The notes under the pieces: generated by a model
Told to the model about the DNA's origin: nothing
Database searches by the model: none
Seen by the model: the letters and a program-made list of their open reading frames with translations, nothing else
Shown here: positions 25,619 through 33,709 of the stretch, in pieces
How positions within the stretch are numbered: position 1 is the stretch's first letter
Layout: every line of letters starts with the position of its first letter
Made by a program: the position numbers and the translations under genes
Source: UBA4738 sp002413305
GTDB taxonomy: Bacteria > Actinomycetota > UBA4738
NCBI GenBank assembly: GCA_036847185.1
Contig: DAIUAM010000032.1
Span: 1 to 35,859, forward strand
Direction: 5' to 3'
Length of the DNA stretch: 35,859 nt

Positions 25619-27912
25619 CCGAGACCGTCCTCGAGCGACTCATCGATCTGCTGGAACGGGCTGGTCGCCATGGATCGCCCGATCAGGCGCCGGCGGCCGC
25701 CGTTCTCTGGCCGGACCCTGAGAACGAGTTCCAGGGGATCATGGCCCGCGTCGGCGCGGCCGTCCCGCTGGTCACACTCGGGCCATACGGTGCCGGTGCG
25801 CGCGCCGGCCCTGGAATCTGGATCCGATGCGTGCTGGCGGGCACCGCTCCAGGGTTTGACACGAGCGATGGGCGACCCCTCCTCGTGTACCTGCCCGGGT
25901 GCACGAGGGAGCAGATCCGCGACATCGCGGGCGGGCCGGATGAGCTCCGCCCGCTTGCGGACCTGCAGTTCCGCGGGATCGTGTGGCTCCAGCGCAACGG
26001 GAAGGAGTGGACGGCTCGGTCGCTGCTCGGAGGCGCTTCCGGGCTCGACCTCGACATCGCCAAGGACGGGGCGACGCGGGATGCGATGCTCCGGGCCTTT
26101 CCACGGCTCCTCGACGAACCGGTGTCAGAGTTGCGGCGACACGGGGAGCTCACCGCTCAGTTCTTCAATGAGCTGCTCGCCCCAGACCATGAACGCCTGC
26201 TGCTGCTCTGGCTGAACGATCCCGTCGGTACCGAGTCGGGGACCGACCCGGTGCAATGGTCCGCGTTCCGTGACACGTGCGCGAACACGTACGGCTTCGA
26301 CCCGGAGGACGACGGTCCGGTGACCGGAGCGCGCCTCCTGGGTGAGCGGAAGGGTCACTGGGGCAAGGTGTGGGCCGTGTTCTCCGACGTGCCCCAACGG
26401 TACCCGGAGATCCCCGGCCGGCTTCGAGCGGCACAGCCGGAGGGGATGGTTCCGGATCCACCGGACTCTTGGCCGGTGGTGAACGAGCAGTCGGAGGACA
26501 ACCTCAGGCAGGTCCTCGAGGGATTGGGCCAGCTGACCGCTGCAGAGGCGGGCGCGAAGATCAAGGAGCTTGACGCAGTCCACGGCGAGCGGCGCACGTG
26601 GGTGTGGGCCCGCCTCGGGATGGCGCCCCTCGCCCGGGCCTTGGAGCACCTCCGGGACCTCGCGGACCGATGCGCCGTCCCGCTCGGGGGCCTGTCCGGG
26701 GAAGAGATCGCCGCGGCGTACGCCTCGGATGGATGGAGGACGGACCGGGCAGCCATGGAGGCGATCGCGGCCGTCGAGCCAGGCCCCGACGGTGACACCG
26801 TCGGGGTCGCCGTCCGTGCGCTGTACGAGGGGTGGCTCGATGCGGCGGCGCGTGCGCTGCAGGGCGCTTTCGCGAAGGAGCTCCGGGCGAGCGCGAAGGA
26901 CGACTACCCGGCGGGGACCTGTGTCATGTTCATCGACGGACTGAGGTTCGACGTCGCGACTATGGTCGTGGAGGAGCTTGGAGACACAGCGCGAAGCGAG
27001 GTTGGCTGGAGGTTCGCCGCTATCCCAACCGTGACCCCCACCGCGAAACCGGCGGTTTCGCCGGTTGCCGATCTCCTGTACGCGGGCCCGAAGCTCTCGC
27101 CGGCTGCCTCGCAAGGTGGGGTGGCGCTCACGATCGAGGGTCTGCGCAAGGTGCTGGACGGCGCGGGATGGCAGGTGCTCGGCGATGGCGGGTGGGGTGA
27201 TTCCTCGGGAAGAGGATGGATCGAGGGGGGCGACATCGACACGCAGGGTCACAACCTGCCGATGAAGCTGCCCCACCGTGTCCGCGGCGAGGCGCGGCAG
27301 ATCGCCGAGCAGATCCACGAGCTGCTCGCTTGGGGGTGGAAGCGCGTGGTCGTCGTGACCGACCACGGCTGGCTGCACCTACCAGGTGGACTCCCCAAGG
27401 TGGAGCTCCCGATCAACACAGCGGAGCTCCGTAAAGGCCGGTGTGCGCGGATCCCGGAGAACGCGAAGGTCGATCACCTGACGCTGCCCTGGCGATGGGA
27501 CCCATCGGTGCGGATCGCGGTCGCGCCGGGGATCGCCTGCTACGAAGCCGGCAAGGTCTACGAGCACGGGGGGATCAGTCCGCAGGAGTGTGTGACGCCT
27601 CATCTCGTGGTCGAGTCGTCAGTCGGCCTGACGCCCGTCGGCGCGGCTCGCATCGGATCGGTCGGCTGGACAGGGATGCGGTGTCGGATCGAGGCGGAGG
27701 GACCGGACGGCGCGATGGTCGACATCAGGATGAAGCCCGCCGATTCGGCGAGCTCCGTGACGGCGCAACCGAAGGCGCTCGTAGGCGGGAAGTGTTCGCT
27801 CGTGGTGCCAGACGATCGGCTCGAGGGCCAGGCGGCGGTAGTCGTGGTCATCGACGATCAGGGGACGGTACTCGCACAGCGACACACCACCATCGGGGGA
27901 GGCGAGGACTGA
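25615..27912 (+). CDS. pglZ: BREX system protein PglZ (alkaline-phosphatase superfamily)
   Basis: A 765-residue protein with the PglZ domain in its second half. Metal-site motifs of the alkaline phosphatase superfamily are present: FIDGLRFDVA (Asp 441), and VVTDHGWLHLPGG with Asp 583 and His 584, followed by PKVELP. The N-terminal 400 residues are helical and probably mediate contacts in the complex. PglZ is essential in every BREX type; metal-dependent nuclease or phosphodiesterase activity has been reported for family members. It starts by a 4-base ATGA overlap with pglX, and its stop overlaps the brxL start by one base (TGATG), so the three are translated as a block. Confidence 0.95.
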   Translation: MTETVLERLIDLLERAGRHGSPDQAPAAAVLWPDPENEFQGIMARVGAAVPLVTLGPYGAGARAGPGIWIRCVLAGTAPGFDTSDGRPLLVYLPGCTREQIRDIAGGPDELRPLADLQFRGIVWLQRNGKEWTARSLLGGASGLDLDIAKDGATRDAMLRAFPRLLDEPVSELRRHGELTAQFFNELLAPDHERLLLLWLNDPVGTESGTDPVQWSAFRDTCANTYGFDPEDDGPVTGARLLGERKGHWGKVWAVFSDVPQRYPEIPGRLRAAQPEGMVPDPPDSWPVVNEQSEDNLRQVLEGLGQLTAAEAGAKIKELDAVHGERRTWVWARLGMAPLARALEHLRDLADRCAVPLGGLSGEEIAAAYASDGWRTDRAAMEAIAAVEPGPDGDTVGVAVRALYEGWLDAAARALQGAFAKELRASAKDDYPAGTCVMFIDGLRFDVATMVVEELGDTARSEVGWRFAAIPTVTPTAKPAVSPVADLLYAGPKLSPAASQGGVALTIEGLRKVLDGAGWQVLGDGGWGDSSGRGWIEGGDIDTQGHNLPMKLPHRVRGEARQIAEQIHELLAWGWKRVVVVTDHGWLHLPGGLPKVELPINTAELRKGRCARIPENAKVDHLTLPWRWDPSVRIAVAPGIACYEAGKVYEHGGISPQECVTPHLVVESSVGLTPVGAARIGSVGWTGMRCRIEAEGPDGAMVDIRMKPADSASSVTAQPKALVGGKCSLVVPDDRLEGQAAVVVVIDDQGTVLAQRHTTIGGGED

Positions 27913-29897
27913 TGCCGTCCCTGGACGCGCTTGACCGGCTGGCGGCCGAGGCCTTCGAGGGGTACGTGGTGCGCAAGGACCTCGCGCGGCGGTTCCAGGG
28001 GATGTACCCGGTGCCAACGTACGTGGGTGAGTTCCTACTGGGGAGGTACTGCGCGACCATCGACGAGGCGGAGATCCAGGAGGGGCTGGAGATCGTCGAG
28101 CGCCTCATGCGAGAGCGCACCGTCCGTGCCGGCGAGGAGGAGCTGTTCAAGTCCAACGCCCGAGAGAACGGCTCCATCCGGATCATCGATTTGATCACCG
28201 GGCGCCTCGACGCGGCCACCGACTCGTACCTGGCCGAACTTCCCAGCCTGCGCCTGAACGACGTGAGCATCGCTCCTGCCCTGGTCCGCGAGAACGACCG
28301 GATGTTGACCGGCGGTTTCTACGGTGAGATCGACCTCGCCTACGTCGCGAACCCGGGTCCCGGCGGGGGTCGGCCGTTCGGCGTCATCTCGATCAAGCCC
28401 ATCCAACTCTCCAGCCGTCACGCGCTCGAGGACCTGGCACGCGGGCGAGGGCGACTCACGACGGAGCAGTGGAAGGCCCTGCTCCTCCGCAGCATCGGGT
28501 TGGAGTGGAACGAGCTGAGCGAACGGGAGCGCGATGTCTGGCTGCTGCGGATGGTCCCGTTCGTCCAGCACAACTACAACATGGTCGAAATCGGTCCTCG
28601 GGGGACCGGGAAGTCTCACCTGTTCCAGCAGGTCTCACCGTACGCCCATCTGATCTCGGGCGGGAAGGCCACCGTCGCTCGGATGTTCGTGGACAACCGC
28701 ACGAAGCAGCGAGGCCTCGTCTGCCAGTACGACGTGGTGTGCTTCGACGAGATCGCCGGCGTGTCCTTCGACCAGAAGGACGGCGTCAACATCATGAAGG
28801 GCTACATGGAGTCCGGTGAGTTCAGCCGCGGGACGGGCAGCATCAAGGCCGAGGGCAGCATCGTCTTCAACGGGAACTTCGAGGTCGATGTCGAGACCCA
28901 GCTCCGGGAGAACCATCTCTTCGGGCCGCTGCCACCCGACATCAGGAACGACACGGCGTTCATGGACCGGATCCACTCGTACATCCCAGGCTGGGATGCC
29001 CTGAAGCTCGAGAAGCGCTCCTTCACGGATCACTTCGGCCTGGTCAACGACTTCCTTGCTGAGTGCTGGCGTCGCCTTCGCGAACAGAGTCGGCTGCCGT
29101 CTATCCCTGCCAGGTTCCGCCTGGGCGACGCCCTGAGCGGCCGGGATACGAGGGCGGTCAACCTCACGCTGGATGGACTGCTGAAGCTGATCTCGCCGGA
29201 TCCCGATGCGGAGATCGCGGACCAGGACCTCGAGTGGGCACTTCGGCTGGCCCTGGAGTGCCGGCGCCGGGTGAAGGATCAGCAGCGGCGGATCGGAAGG
29301 AGCGAGTTCGGGAACACGCAGTTCAGCTACTTCTTGGGCAGCGAACCTGAGCGCTTCGTGGAGACGCCGGAATCAAGGGCCGGCGGTGCCGTTGTACCGG
29401 AGGAGGCGGTCAGCGTTCCGCTGCCGGAACTCATCGAGCAGGGGGAGAGCGAGGTCCTCGAGTTCAAGGCAACGATCCGCTACGACCTCGAAACCCAGGG
29501 TGCCAGCAACGACCTGGTCCGAGGGCCCGTGAGGACCGTCGCCGCCTATCTCAACACCGACGGCGGGACCCTCCTGATCGGGGTCGGCGATGACAAGGCG
29601 GTGATCGGATTGGCGAACGACCTGTCGATGCTGAAGCGAGGCGATGAGGACGAGTTCGAACGGTTCCTTCGCCAGGCCCTGATCGACGCAATGGGGGCTG
29701 AGTTCTCGCCGCTCGCCAAGGTGTCGTTCCCGTCGGTCGACGGCGTGGAGATCTGCAGGGTCGATGTCGGCCGTAGCCCCAAGCCGGTGTTCATTTCGGG
29801 GAAGCAGGGCAAGGAGTTCCACATCCGTTCTGGCAATGGGAACCGACCGCTCGATCCTGAAGCAACGCACGATTACATCCAGATGCATTGGGGCTAG
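27912..29897 (+). CDS. brxL: BrxL-type AAA+ protein with an AlbA_2/Schlafen domain in place of the Lon domain
   Basis: A 661-residue protein. Residues 1-200 match the BrxL N-terminal domain and 200-470 its AAA+ core: Walker A GPRGTGKS at 228-235, Walker B VCFDEIAG with Asp 279 and Glu 280, then DRIHSYIPGW and RRRVKDQQRRIG. BrxL forms ring-shaped DNA-translocating assemblies in type 1 BREX. After the family-typical YFLGSEPERFVETPE (ending near 486), the Lon-protease-like region expected in BrxL is absent. Residues about 505-661 are instead an AlbA_2/Schlafen domain: GESEVLEFKATI (Glu 512, Glu 517, Lys 519), AAYLNTDGGTLLIGVGDD (around 551), and a closing FHIRSGNGNRPLDPEAT. The start ATG overlaps the pglZ stop. 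The frame is uninterrupted across the junction. Confidence 0.93.
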   Translation: MPSLDALDRLAAEAFEGYVVRKDLARRFQGMYPVPTYVGEFLLGRYCATIDEAEIQEGLEIVERLMRERTVRAGEEELFKSNARENGSIRIIDLITGRLDAATDSYLAELPSLRLNDVSIAPALVRENDRMLTGGFYGEIDLAYVANPGPGGGRPFGVISIKPIQLSSRHALEDLARGRGRLTTEQWKALLLRSIGLEWNELSERERDVWLLRMVPFVQHNYNMVEIGPRGTGKSHLFQQVSPYAHLISGGKATVARMFVDNRTKQRGLVCQYDVVCFDEIAGVSFDQKDGVNIMKGYMESGEFSRGTGSIKAEGSIVFNGNFEVDVETQLRENHLFGPLPPDIRNDTAFMDRIHSYIPGWDALKLEKRSFTDHFGLVNDFLAECWRRLREQSRLPSIPARFRLGDALSGRDTRAVNLTLDGLLKLISPDPDAEIADQDLEWALRLALECRRRVKDQQRRIGRSEFGNTQFSYFLGSEPERFVETPESRAGGAVVPEEAVSVPLPELIEQGESEVLEFKATIRYDLETQGASNDLVRGPVRTVAAYLNTDGGTLLIGVGDDKAVIGLANDLSMLKRGDEDEFERFLRQALIDAMGAEFSPLAKVSFPSVDGVEICRVDVGRSPKPVFISGKQGKEFHIRSGNGNRPLDPEATHDYIQMHWG

Positions 29898-29916
29898 ATC
29901 GCCCTCCTTACAGCCC

Positions 29917-30966
29917 ATGACGGAACTTCCGGAGGAGATCACGGAAAGAATGGTGGGGCTGGGACTGTCGCCTCCTTCGGCGGAGGCGCCGCCCCGACCC
30001 GAGACCATAGACCTCACCGACATCGAGCGGATGCTCCAGGACGGCTGGCACCCATTCTGGAGATGGCTAGATGCCATCGCCGTCTGCCACGGGCACGGGG
30101 CTTGGGCGATGATGGAGGCCTGCGCAACTCGCGCCCTGGCGGCTCCTGTGCCGGCAGGGATGACCGGGCTGGATCTTCGGCAAGCAGCGCTCGCCCTCGT
30201 GGATAGCGCTCTGGGACCGATCGAGATGCTGCCTGACCTTGTACTCGGGGCGGCTGTAGCTGAAGAGAAGCTCTCCGGAGTCGACACCGGAGATGTGCGC
30301 GTGGCTTCGGTGATTGGCCGTCTCTCAGATTCCGTCGCGAAGTTGCGGGTGGCCCTCTCTCTTGCCAACGAGCATCCCCGGAAGATGGCGAAGGTGTCCA
30401 GCCTCTTGCGGGACCTCGGACATCCACGGCTCGCGATCGAAGCGGCAGATTGGGCCATCTCCAAAGACCCCGTGGACGTGTGGGCACTGACTTCGCGAGG
30501 GGCTGCAAAGACGGACCTCCGTCGATTCGCGGAAGCCGCCAGGGATCTGGATGACGCCTGGTACCTCTACCCGAGTTCCCATTACACGGCACTCGCACTG
30601 AGTCGCTGTAAACGGCTGAGCGAAGACTTTCTGGCGGCCGTGTCATGGGGAGATCAGGCTCTGCGACTCAGGAGGAGACGAGTGTGCGCTCTCACGTTGG
30701 CTGCTGCGGCCGCCGCTGCAGGCGACGAGGACGCGATGCGCAGAGCGGCGGCTGCGCTCAGCGAGATTGACGGGGAAAGCGAAAGAGACTCGCTGAAGCG
30801 AACCGCGGTGGATGCGGGGTTCCTCCTTTTAGAAGAAGGGCAACCCGAACACGCGCTGGAAGTCGGTCGGCGCCTTCTGCGACAGGAGTACGCACCCGCT
30901 CGGGCACTCGTGCAACAAGCTGAGGAGGCACAAAGGCGAAAGAGGCTGTCGGATCTCCAGTTCTGA
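29917..30966 (+). CDS. Helical-repeat (TPR-like) protein downstream of BREX
   Basis: A 349-residue soluble, all-helical protein. The middle resembles tandem tetratricopeptide units (GHPRLAIEAADWAISKDP, then DVWALTSRGAAKTDLRRFAE, then RDLDDAWYLYPSSHYTALAL), followed by Ala/Arg-rich helices and a last unit LLLEEGQPEHALEVGRRLL. TPR-like proteins usually hold other proteins together. It begins 19 bases after the brxL stop on the same strand, so it is probably co-transcribed. It is not one of the six core type 1 genes and could be an accessory or a passenger. ATG 29917 was chosen because upstream in-frame starts lie inside brxL. The ribosome-binding site is poor, which may mean low expression. Confidence 0.72.
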   Translation: MTELPEEITERMVGLGLSPPSAEAPPRPETIDLTDIERMLQDGWHPFWRWLDAIAVCHGHGAWAMMEACATRALAAPVPAGMTGLDLRQAALALVDSALGPIEMLPDLVLGAAVAEEKLSGVDTGDVRVASVIGRLSDSVAKLRVALSLANEHPRKMAKVSSLLRDLGHPRLAIEAADWAISKDPVDVWALTSRGAAKTDLRRFAEAARDLDDAWYLYPSSHYTALALSRCKRLSEDFLAAVSWGDQALRLRRRRVCALTLAAAAAAAGDEDAMRRAAAALSEIDGESERDSLKRTAVDAGFLLLEEGQPEHALEVGRRLLRQEYAPARALVQQAEEAQRRKRLSDLQF

Positions 30967-31413
30967 TTCGTGGAGCGACCGGGGCCCGAGGCTTACCGGG
31001 GCAAGGCCGGCGGGGGGATCATCCTCGGGAGGGGTTCGGATCGGACACCAGTCCCCTCAGTCCTTCAACCGCTGGCCGACCAGAAGAAGGGGGCGAGGTC
31101 CCGGGTTCGAAGTTACCTGGCAGGCTCCGAGCCCGGGGAGCCCCCGCCTACAGGCGGACGATGCGCGTCAATCCGAGGGACTGGCAAGCCATAGCGAAGG
31201 CTATCTTGTCGCGGCTGAACATCTCGGCCAACTGCCCCTACCAATGCAGCCTCCCGGCCGCTCCAAAGCAGGCACGTCTCCAATCCAAGGGCGAACGACC
31301 GTTCGACAATGGCCGGGTTGCCCAATCGGGGTCACGGTGGCTATTGCGAATCCGGGCCAGGTCCGCCGGGAGGGTTCGATTCAGCCCGCTGTCGGCATCC
31401 GCCCCCGGATCCC
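30967..31413. other. Non-coding gap at the end of the BREX operon
   Basis: 447 bases between convergent genes. A short hairpin CCGCC-TACA-GGCGG lies near 31144-31157 and could end BREX transcription, though no T run follows. Two stretches look faintly tRNA-like (31096-31111 and 31309-31395) but do not fold as a tRNA arm set. No gene is supported. Confidence 0.4.
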
Positions 31414-31830
31414 TCAACGCCTGCTCGAAGGGAAGGCGGATACACTGAACGGCTGGCCGTCGAAGCGCCGGGAGAGCTCGCGAACCATCCGTCTGAATTC
31501 CTTCTCCGTCATGTAGGCCTTCATCTTGTTGACGAGCTCTGCAACGAGGACAACGCTGGACTCGTCGCCCGGGACGCGGTGTTCCCAGGTCACGGAACGT
31601 GGGCTCCGACCCTCCTCCAAGAGCTTCACGCCCGTGTAATAACAGCGGTACGCGCCAGCGTCGGGATCCCACTGTGAAGACATGGCCCTCCATCGCGCTT
31701 TGTTATCGGACTTCCTCGGTCCCCGTTTCTTCAGGGCCCGGCAGAACGGGCACAGGTAGGACCTCGGGAACGACGGTCGGCCGCACACTTTGCAGTTCGT
31801 CGAGGGAGAGGAGTCCAGCGCCTTGCTCAT
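31414..31830 (-). CDS. Zinc-cluster/HNH-like phage-type protein
   Basis: A 138-residue basic protein. Cys 13, Cys 16, Cys 27 and Cys 30 (CKVCG and CPFC) form a treble-clef-like zinc site at the N-terminus. After a Lys/Arg-rich stretch come YRCYYTGVKL and VTWEHRVPG (His 84, Arg 85), the same order as the Y-x-x-x-G and (D/E)-H parts of HNH endonucleases found in phages. A helical tail follows. It may be a phage HNH nuclease or a nuclease-derived regulator; the final catalytic His/Asn of HNH is not obvious, so activity is uncertain. It is transcribed towards the BREX operon, as part of the leftward phage-like block. Confidence 0.6.
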   Translation of the reverse strand: MSKALDSSPSTNCKVCGRPSFPRSYLCPFCRALKKRGPRKSDNKARWRAMSSQWDPDAGAYRCYYTGVKLLEEGRSPRSVTWEHRVPGDESSVVLVAELVNKMKAYMTEKEFRRMVRELSRRFDGQPFSVSAFPSSRR

Positions 31831-32166
31831 AGCGCCGAGTGTAGGGGCTTCGCTGGGTCCGGGTCGGCCTTAGAGGATCCGATCGAGCGAGCCGGCTCCG
31901 CCTACAAGCGGAGGGATTCGTGGAGCTGAACCTGGGAGATCCGCCGTTCCAATCGAACGATCCCCGAGCTCCCAACTCCACCCACGACGAGGTCGGCCCC
32001 CTCGACTCCCGTTCCCTCCTGCCCGCTTCCGCGCCGGCCGTTGCCCAGACATGAGCACCAAGGCCGGCTCTAGAGCGGATAATTCGAGTCGCTCGCGGTC
32101 TCGAGGGACCGCATTCCTGCAGGTCGGCTCTGCTTCGGAGAGCGCCTAACAGGGTGTTCTGAGGTG
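31831..32166. other. Non-coding gap in the phage-like block
   Basis: 336 bases with a hairpin TCCGC-CTACAA-GCGGA near 31898-31913, similar to the one at 31144-31157. It could be a terminator for leftward transcription reaching from 32167. No reading frame with coding character was found. Confidence 0.4.
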
Positions 32167-32832
32167 TTACGTGCCCGGCAGCGCGTCAACGGCGTACTCG
32201 GACAGGAGCGCATCTTCTGCCTCCGCGGCCGACCCGGTCACCTCCAGATTCCGCAGCCCAAGCAGACTCAAGTGCAGAGCGCACCGCGCGACGACGCCCC
32301 TGGCCGGGCCCCCGCTGGCCTTGAGGACATCGGCCGAAGACCTCTCCGGCCCGTAGACGTGCAGGCAGTACGGGCAGATGAGCTTGAGCCGCTGGGGGTA
32401 CCCGAACTCGCCCCGGTAGCCGGTCTCGTGCTCGATCACGTCTCCCCACAGGGCCCCGGTGCCGAGGACGGCAGCTGACCTCTCGATCAACGACCAGTCC
32501 TGCGCCCACCACATGCCCCGGAAGGCGTTGCCGATCGGCCGCAGGAAGTCCGGTTCCTTCCTGACGTAAAGCCCGCAGCCTCCCCTCGGATACGGGGCGT
32601 GGTGGGGCCCGATCCGATCGAGGCCCCCGCAGAAGCACCGAGCGACCGTCGGCCGTCGTGGTTCCCACAGCAGGGCCATATTGCTCAACGGACCGAGCCG
32701 GTAGCCTCTCCCCTTCGGTCTCCGGAGAAGGCTCCACAGACGCCATCCGATGACGGGCTCGGCTATCTCGAACGGGCGGAAGTCAGAAGGCATGTCCCTC
32801 CAGGGAGCGGGCTGGTTCGGGAAGGGCCTCAT
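32167..32832 (-). CDS. Conserved actinobacterial/phage protein of unknown function
   Basis: A 221-residue protein of a type recurrent in actinobacteria and their mobile elements. It carries EPVIGWRLWSLL near the start; four to five Cys in CFCGG, GGCGLYV and CPYC spacing (possible zinc site); and the core ALWGDVIEHETGYRGEFGYPQRL, in which W-G-x-V-x-E-H-E-x-G-Y-R-(A/G)-E-x-x-Y-P is the family hallmark. I cannot assign a function. ATG 32832 overlaps the stop of the truncated terminase (ATGA) and has GGCAGGAG upstream, so it is translated from the same message. A longer open frame to 33153 has no coding character. Confidence 0.68.
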   Translation of the reverse strand: MRPFPNQPAPWRDMPSDFRPFEIAEPVIGWRLWSLLRRPKGRGYRLGPLSNMALLWEPRRPTVARCFCGGLDRIGPHHAPYPRGGCGLYVRKEPDFLRPIGNAFRGMWWAQDWSLIERSAAVLGTGALWGDVIEHETGYRGEFGYPQRLKLICPYCLHVYGPERSSADVLKASGGPARGVVARCALHLSLLGLRNLEVTGSAAEAEDALLSEYAVDALPGT

Positions 32833-33293
32833 CTGGTCGCTCCTGCCGTTGCCGGCTCCTCTTGCCGGTCGATCTTCGCCGCCTCGTCCATGACGAGACC
32901 CGAGAGCGTGGCCCCGCGAAGAGAGTCTGGGTTGTCGGCCGAATGCACCTGCACCGACCCGCCGCTGGGGAAGTGCACCCGGTAGTGCGGTCTCCGCTCG
33001 ACCTGCACGCCTGGGATGTCCTTGCACAGAAACAGCAGGATCTCCCAAGCGTGGTCGCCCTCTTTGTAGTGAGGCGACACCCACCACGCCTTGCCTCCGC
33101 GAACCGCGGCCTCTTCGACGCACGTCAGCGCGGCGAGGGATGTCTTGCCCCACTGCCGACCACAGACCACGACCTTGAACCGGGCCGGGGAGTCGTAGAC
33201 CTCGCGCTGGCCCTCATGGAGCCAGTCAGCTCGCAGGACGAGGGGGTTCTCATCGGCGCCAGGGAACGGTATGACCTTGGGGGTTCGACTCAC
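32829..33293 (-). pseudogene. Large terminase subunit, N-terminal ATPase fragment
   Basis: 154 residues with the start of a phage TerL ATPase: the adenine-binding LHEGQREVYDSPARFKVVV, Walker A GRQWGKTS (45-52), WWVSPHYKEGDHAWEIL, and Walker B GLVMDEAA (Asp 136, Glu 137). A full TerL is about 450-550 residues with a C-terminal nuclease. Here the frame ends 17 residues after Walker B in unrelated sequence (EEPATAGATR), and no nuclease domain follows on the strand. The reading frame itself is intact and overlaps both neighbours by ATGA, so it may still be expressed. It is either a decayed gene or a shortened one kept for another use. Confidence 0.75.
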
Positions 33294-33709
33294 CCGGCGG
33301 GAAGCTGCTGGATCGTCGAACTGCGCCGTGAGGGCATGGAGGGAAGCTCAAGCACGATCACGGTTGGCCCGATAGGTCGGGGCTCGGTCTCGATGGGACG
33401 GAAGGCCGGCTCCATCCGCTGAGCCATCTTCCACGCGAGGGTCCCGTCCCGGTCCGGATGATCCACCGCGGCCTTGAACGCCGCCCCAACGACCGAGAGA
33501 CGAGAGCCGGCCTTGGCTTCGCAGACCCTGAGCCAGAACTCGCCCCATGTTCCGCCCTCGGCAGCGTGCTCGGCCCTCTCCAGCCAGCGGGATAGCGTGC
33601 TCTTGTTGACGCCGGCGTGCCATGCCGCCGTCTCGTCCGAGCAGCCGACGTGAAGAGCGGCTAGGATCAGGGCTCGCCGATCGGCGGTGAACTTGGACGG
33701 CTGTGCCAT
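33290..33709 (-). CDS. Terminase small subunit-like HTH protein
   Basis: A 139-residue basic protein. The N-terminal 60 residues form a helix-turn-helix typical of TerS and related phage DNA-binding proteins (RALILAALHVGCSDETAAWHAG, then NKSTLSRWLERAE). The middle is helical with KMAQRMEPAFRP, matching the W-x-L-E-R-x-x-x-x-F-R/G-P motif often seen in small terminases, and the tail is Pro/Ser-rich. Small terminases recognise packaging sites and load TerL. It is followed by the TerL fragment with a 4-base overlap, the usual terS-terL order. TTAGGAGCG lies before ATG 33709. Confidence 0.75.
   Translation of the reverse strand: MAQPSKFTADRRALILAALHVGCSDETAAWHAGVNKSTLSRWLERAEHAAEGGTWGEFWLRVCEAKAGSRLSVVGAAFKAAVDHPDRDGTLAWKMAQRMEPAFRPIETEPRPIGPTVIVLELPSMPSRRSSTIQQLPAG

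Noticed and set aside
31096..31111. AGGTC-CCGGGTTCGAA, like the variable loop and T-arm of a tRNA, as a candidate right att site
   Set aside because: The following TTACCTGG gives a 10-base loop instead of 7, and no CGCGCCC acceptor strand follows, so it does not match the missing half of the tRNA at 17317.
31309..31395. Possible tRNA gene: GGGTTCGATTC with a D-arm-like stretch upstream
   Set aside because: The bases around TTCGATT do not pair as a T-stem (GAGGG against CAGCC) and no acceptor stem closes. At most a very degenerate remnant; a covariance-model search would decide.
32833..33153. N-terminal extension of the protein ending at 32167
   Set aside because: The extension is Arg/Gly-rich and overlaps the terminase fragment in another frame. 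The ATGA-coupled start at 32832 with GGCAGGAG fits better.
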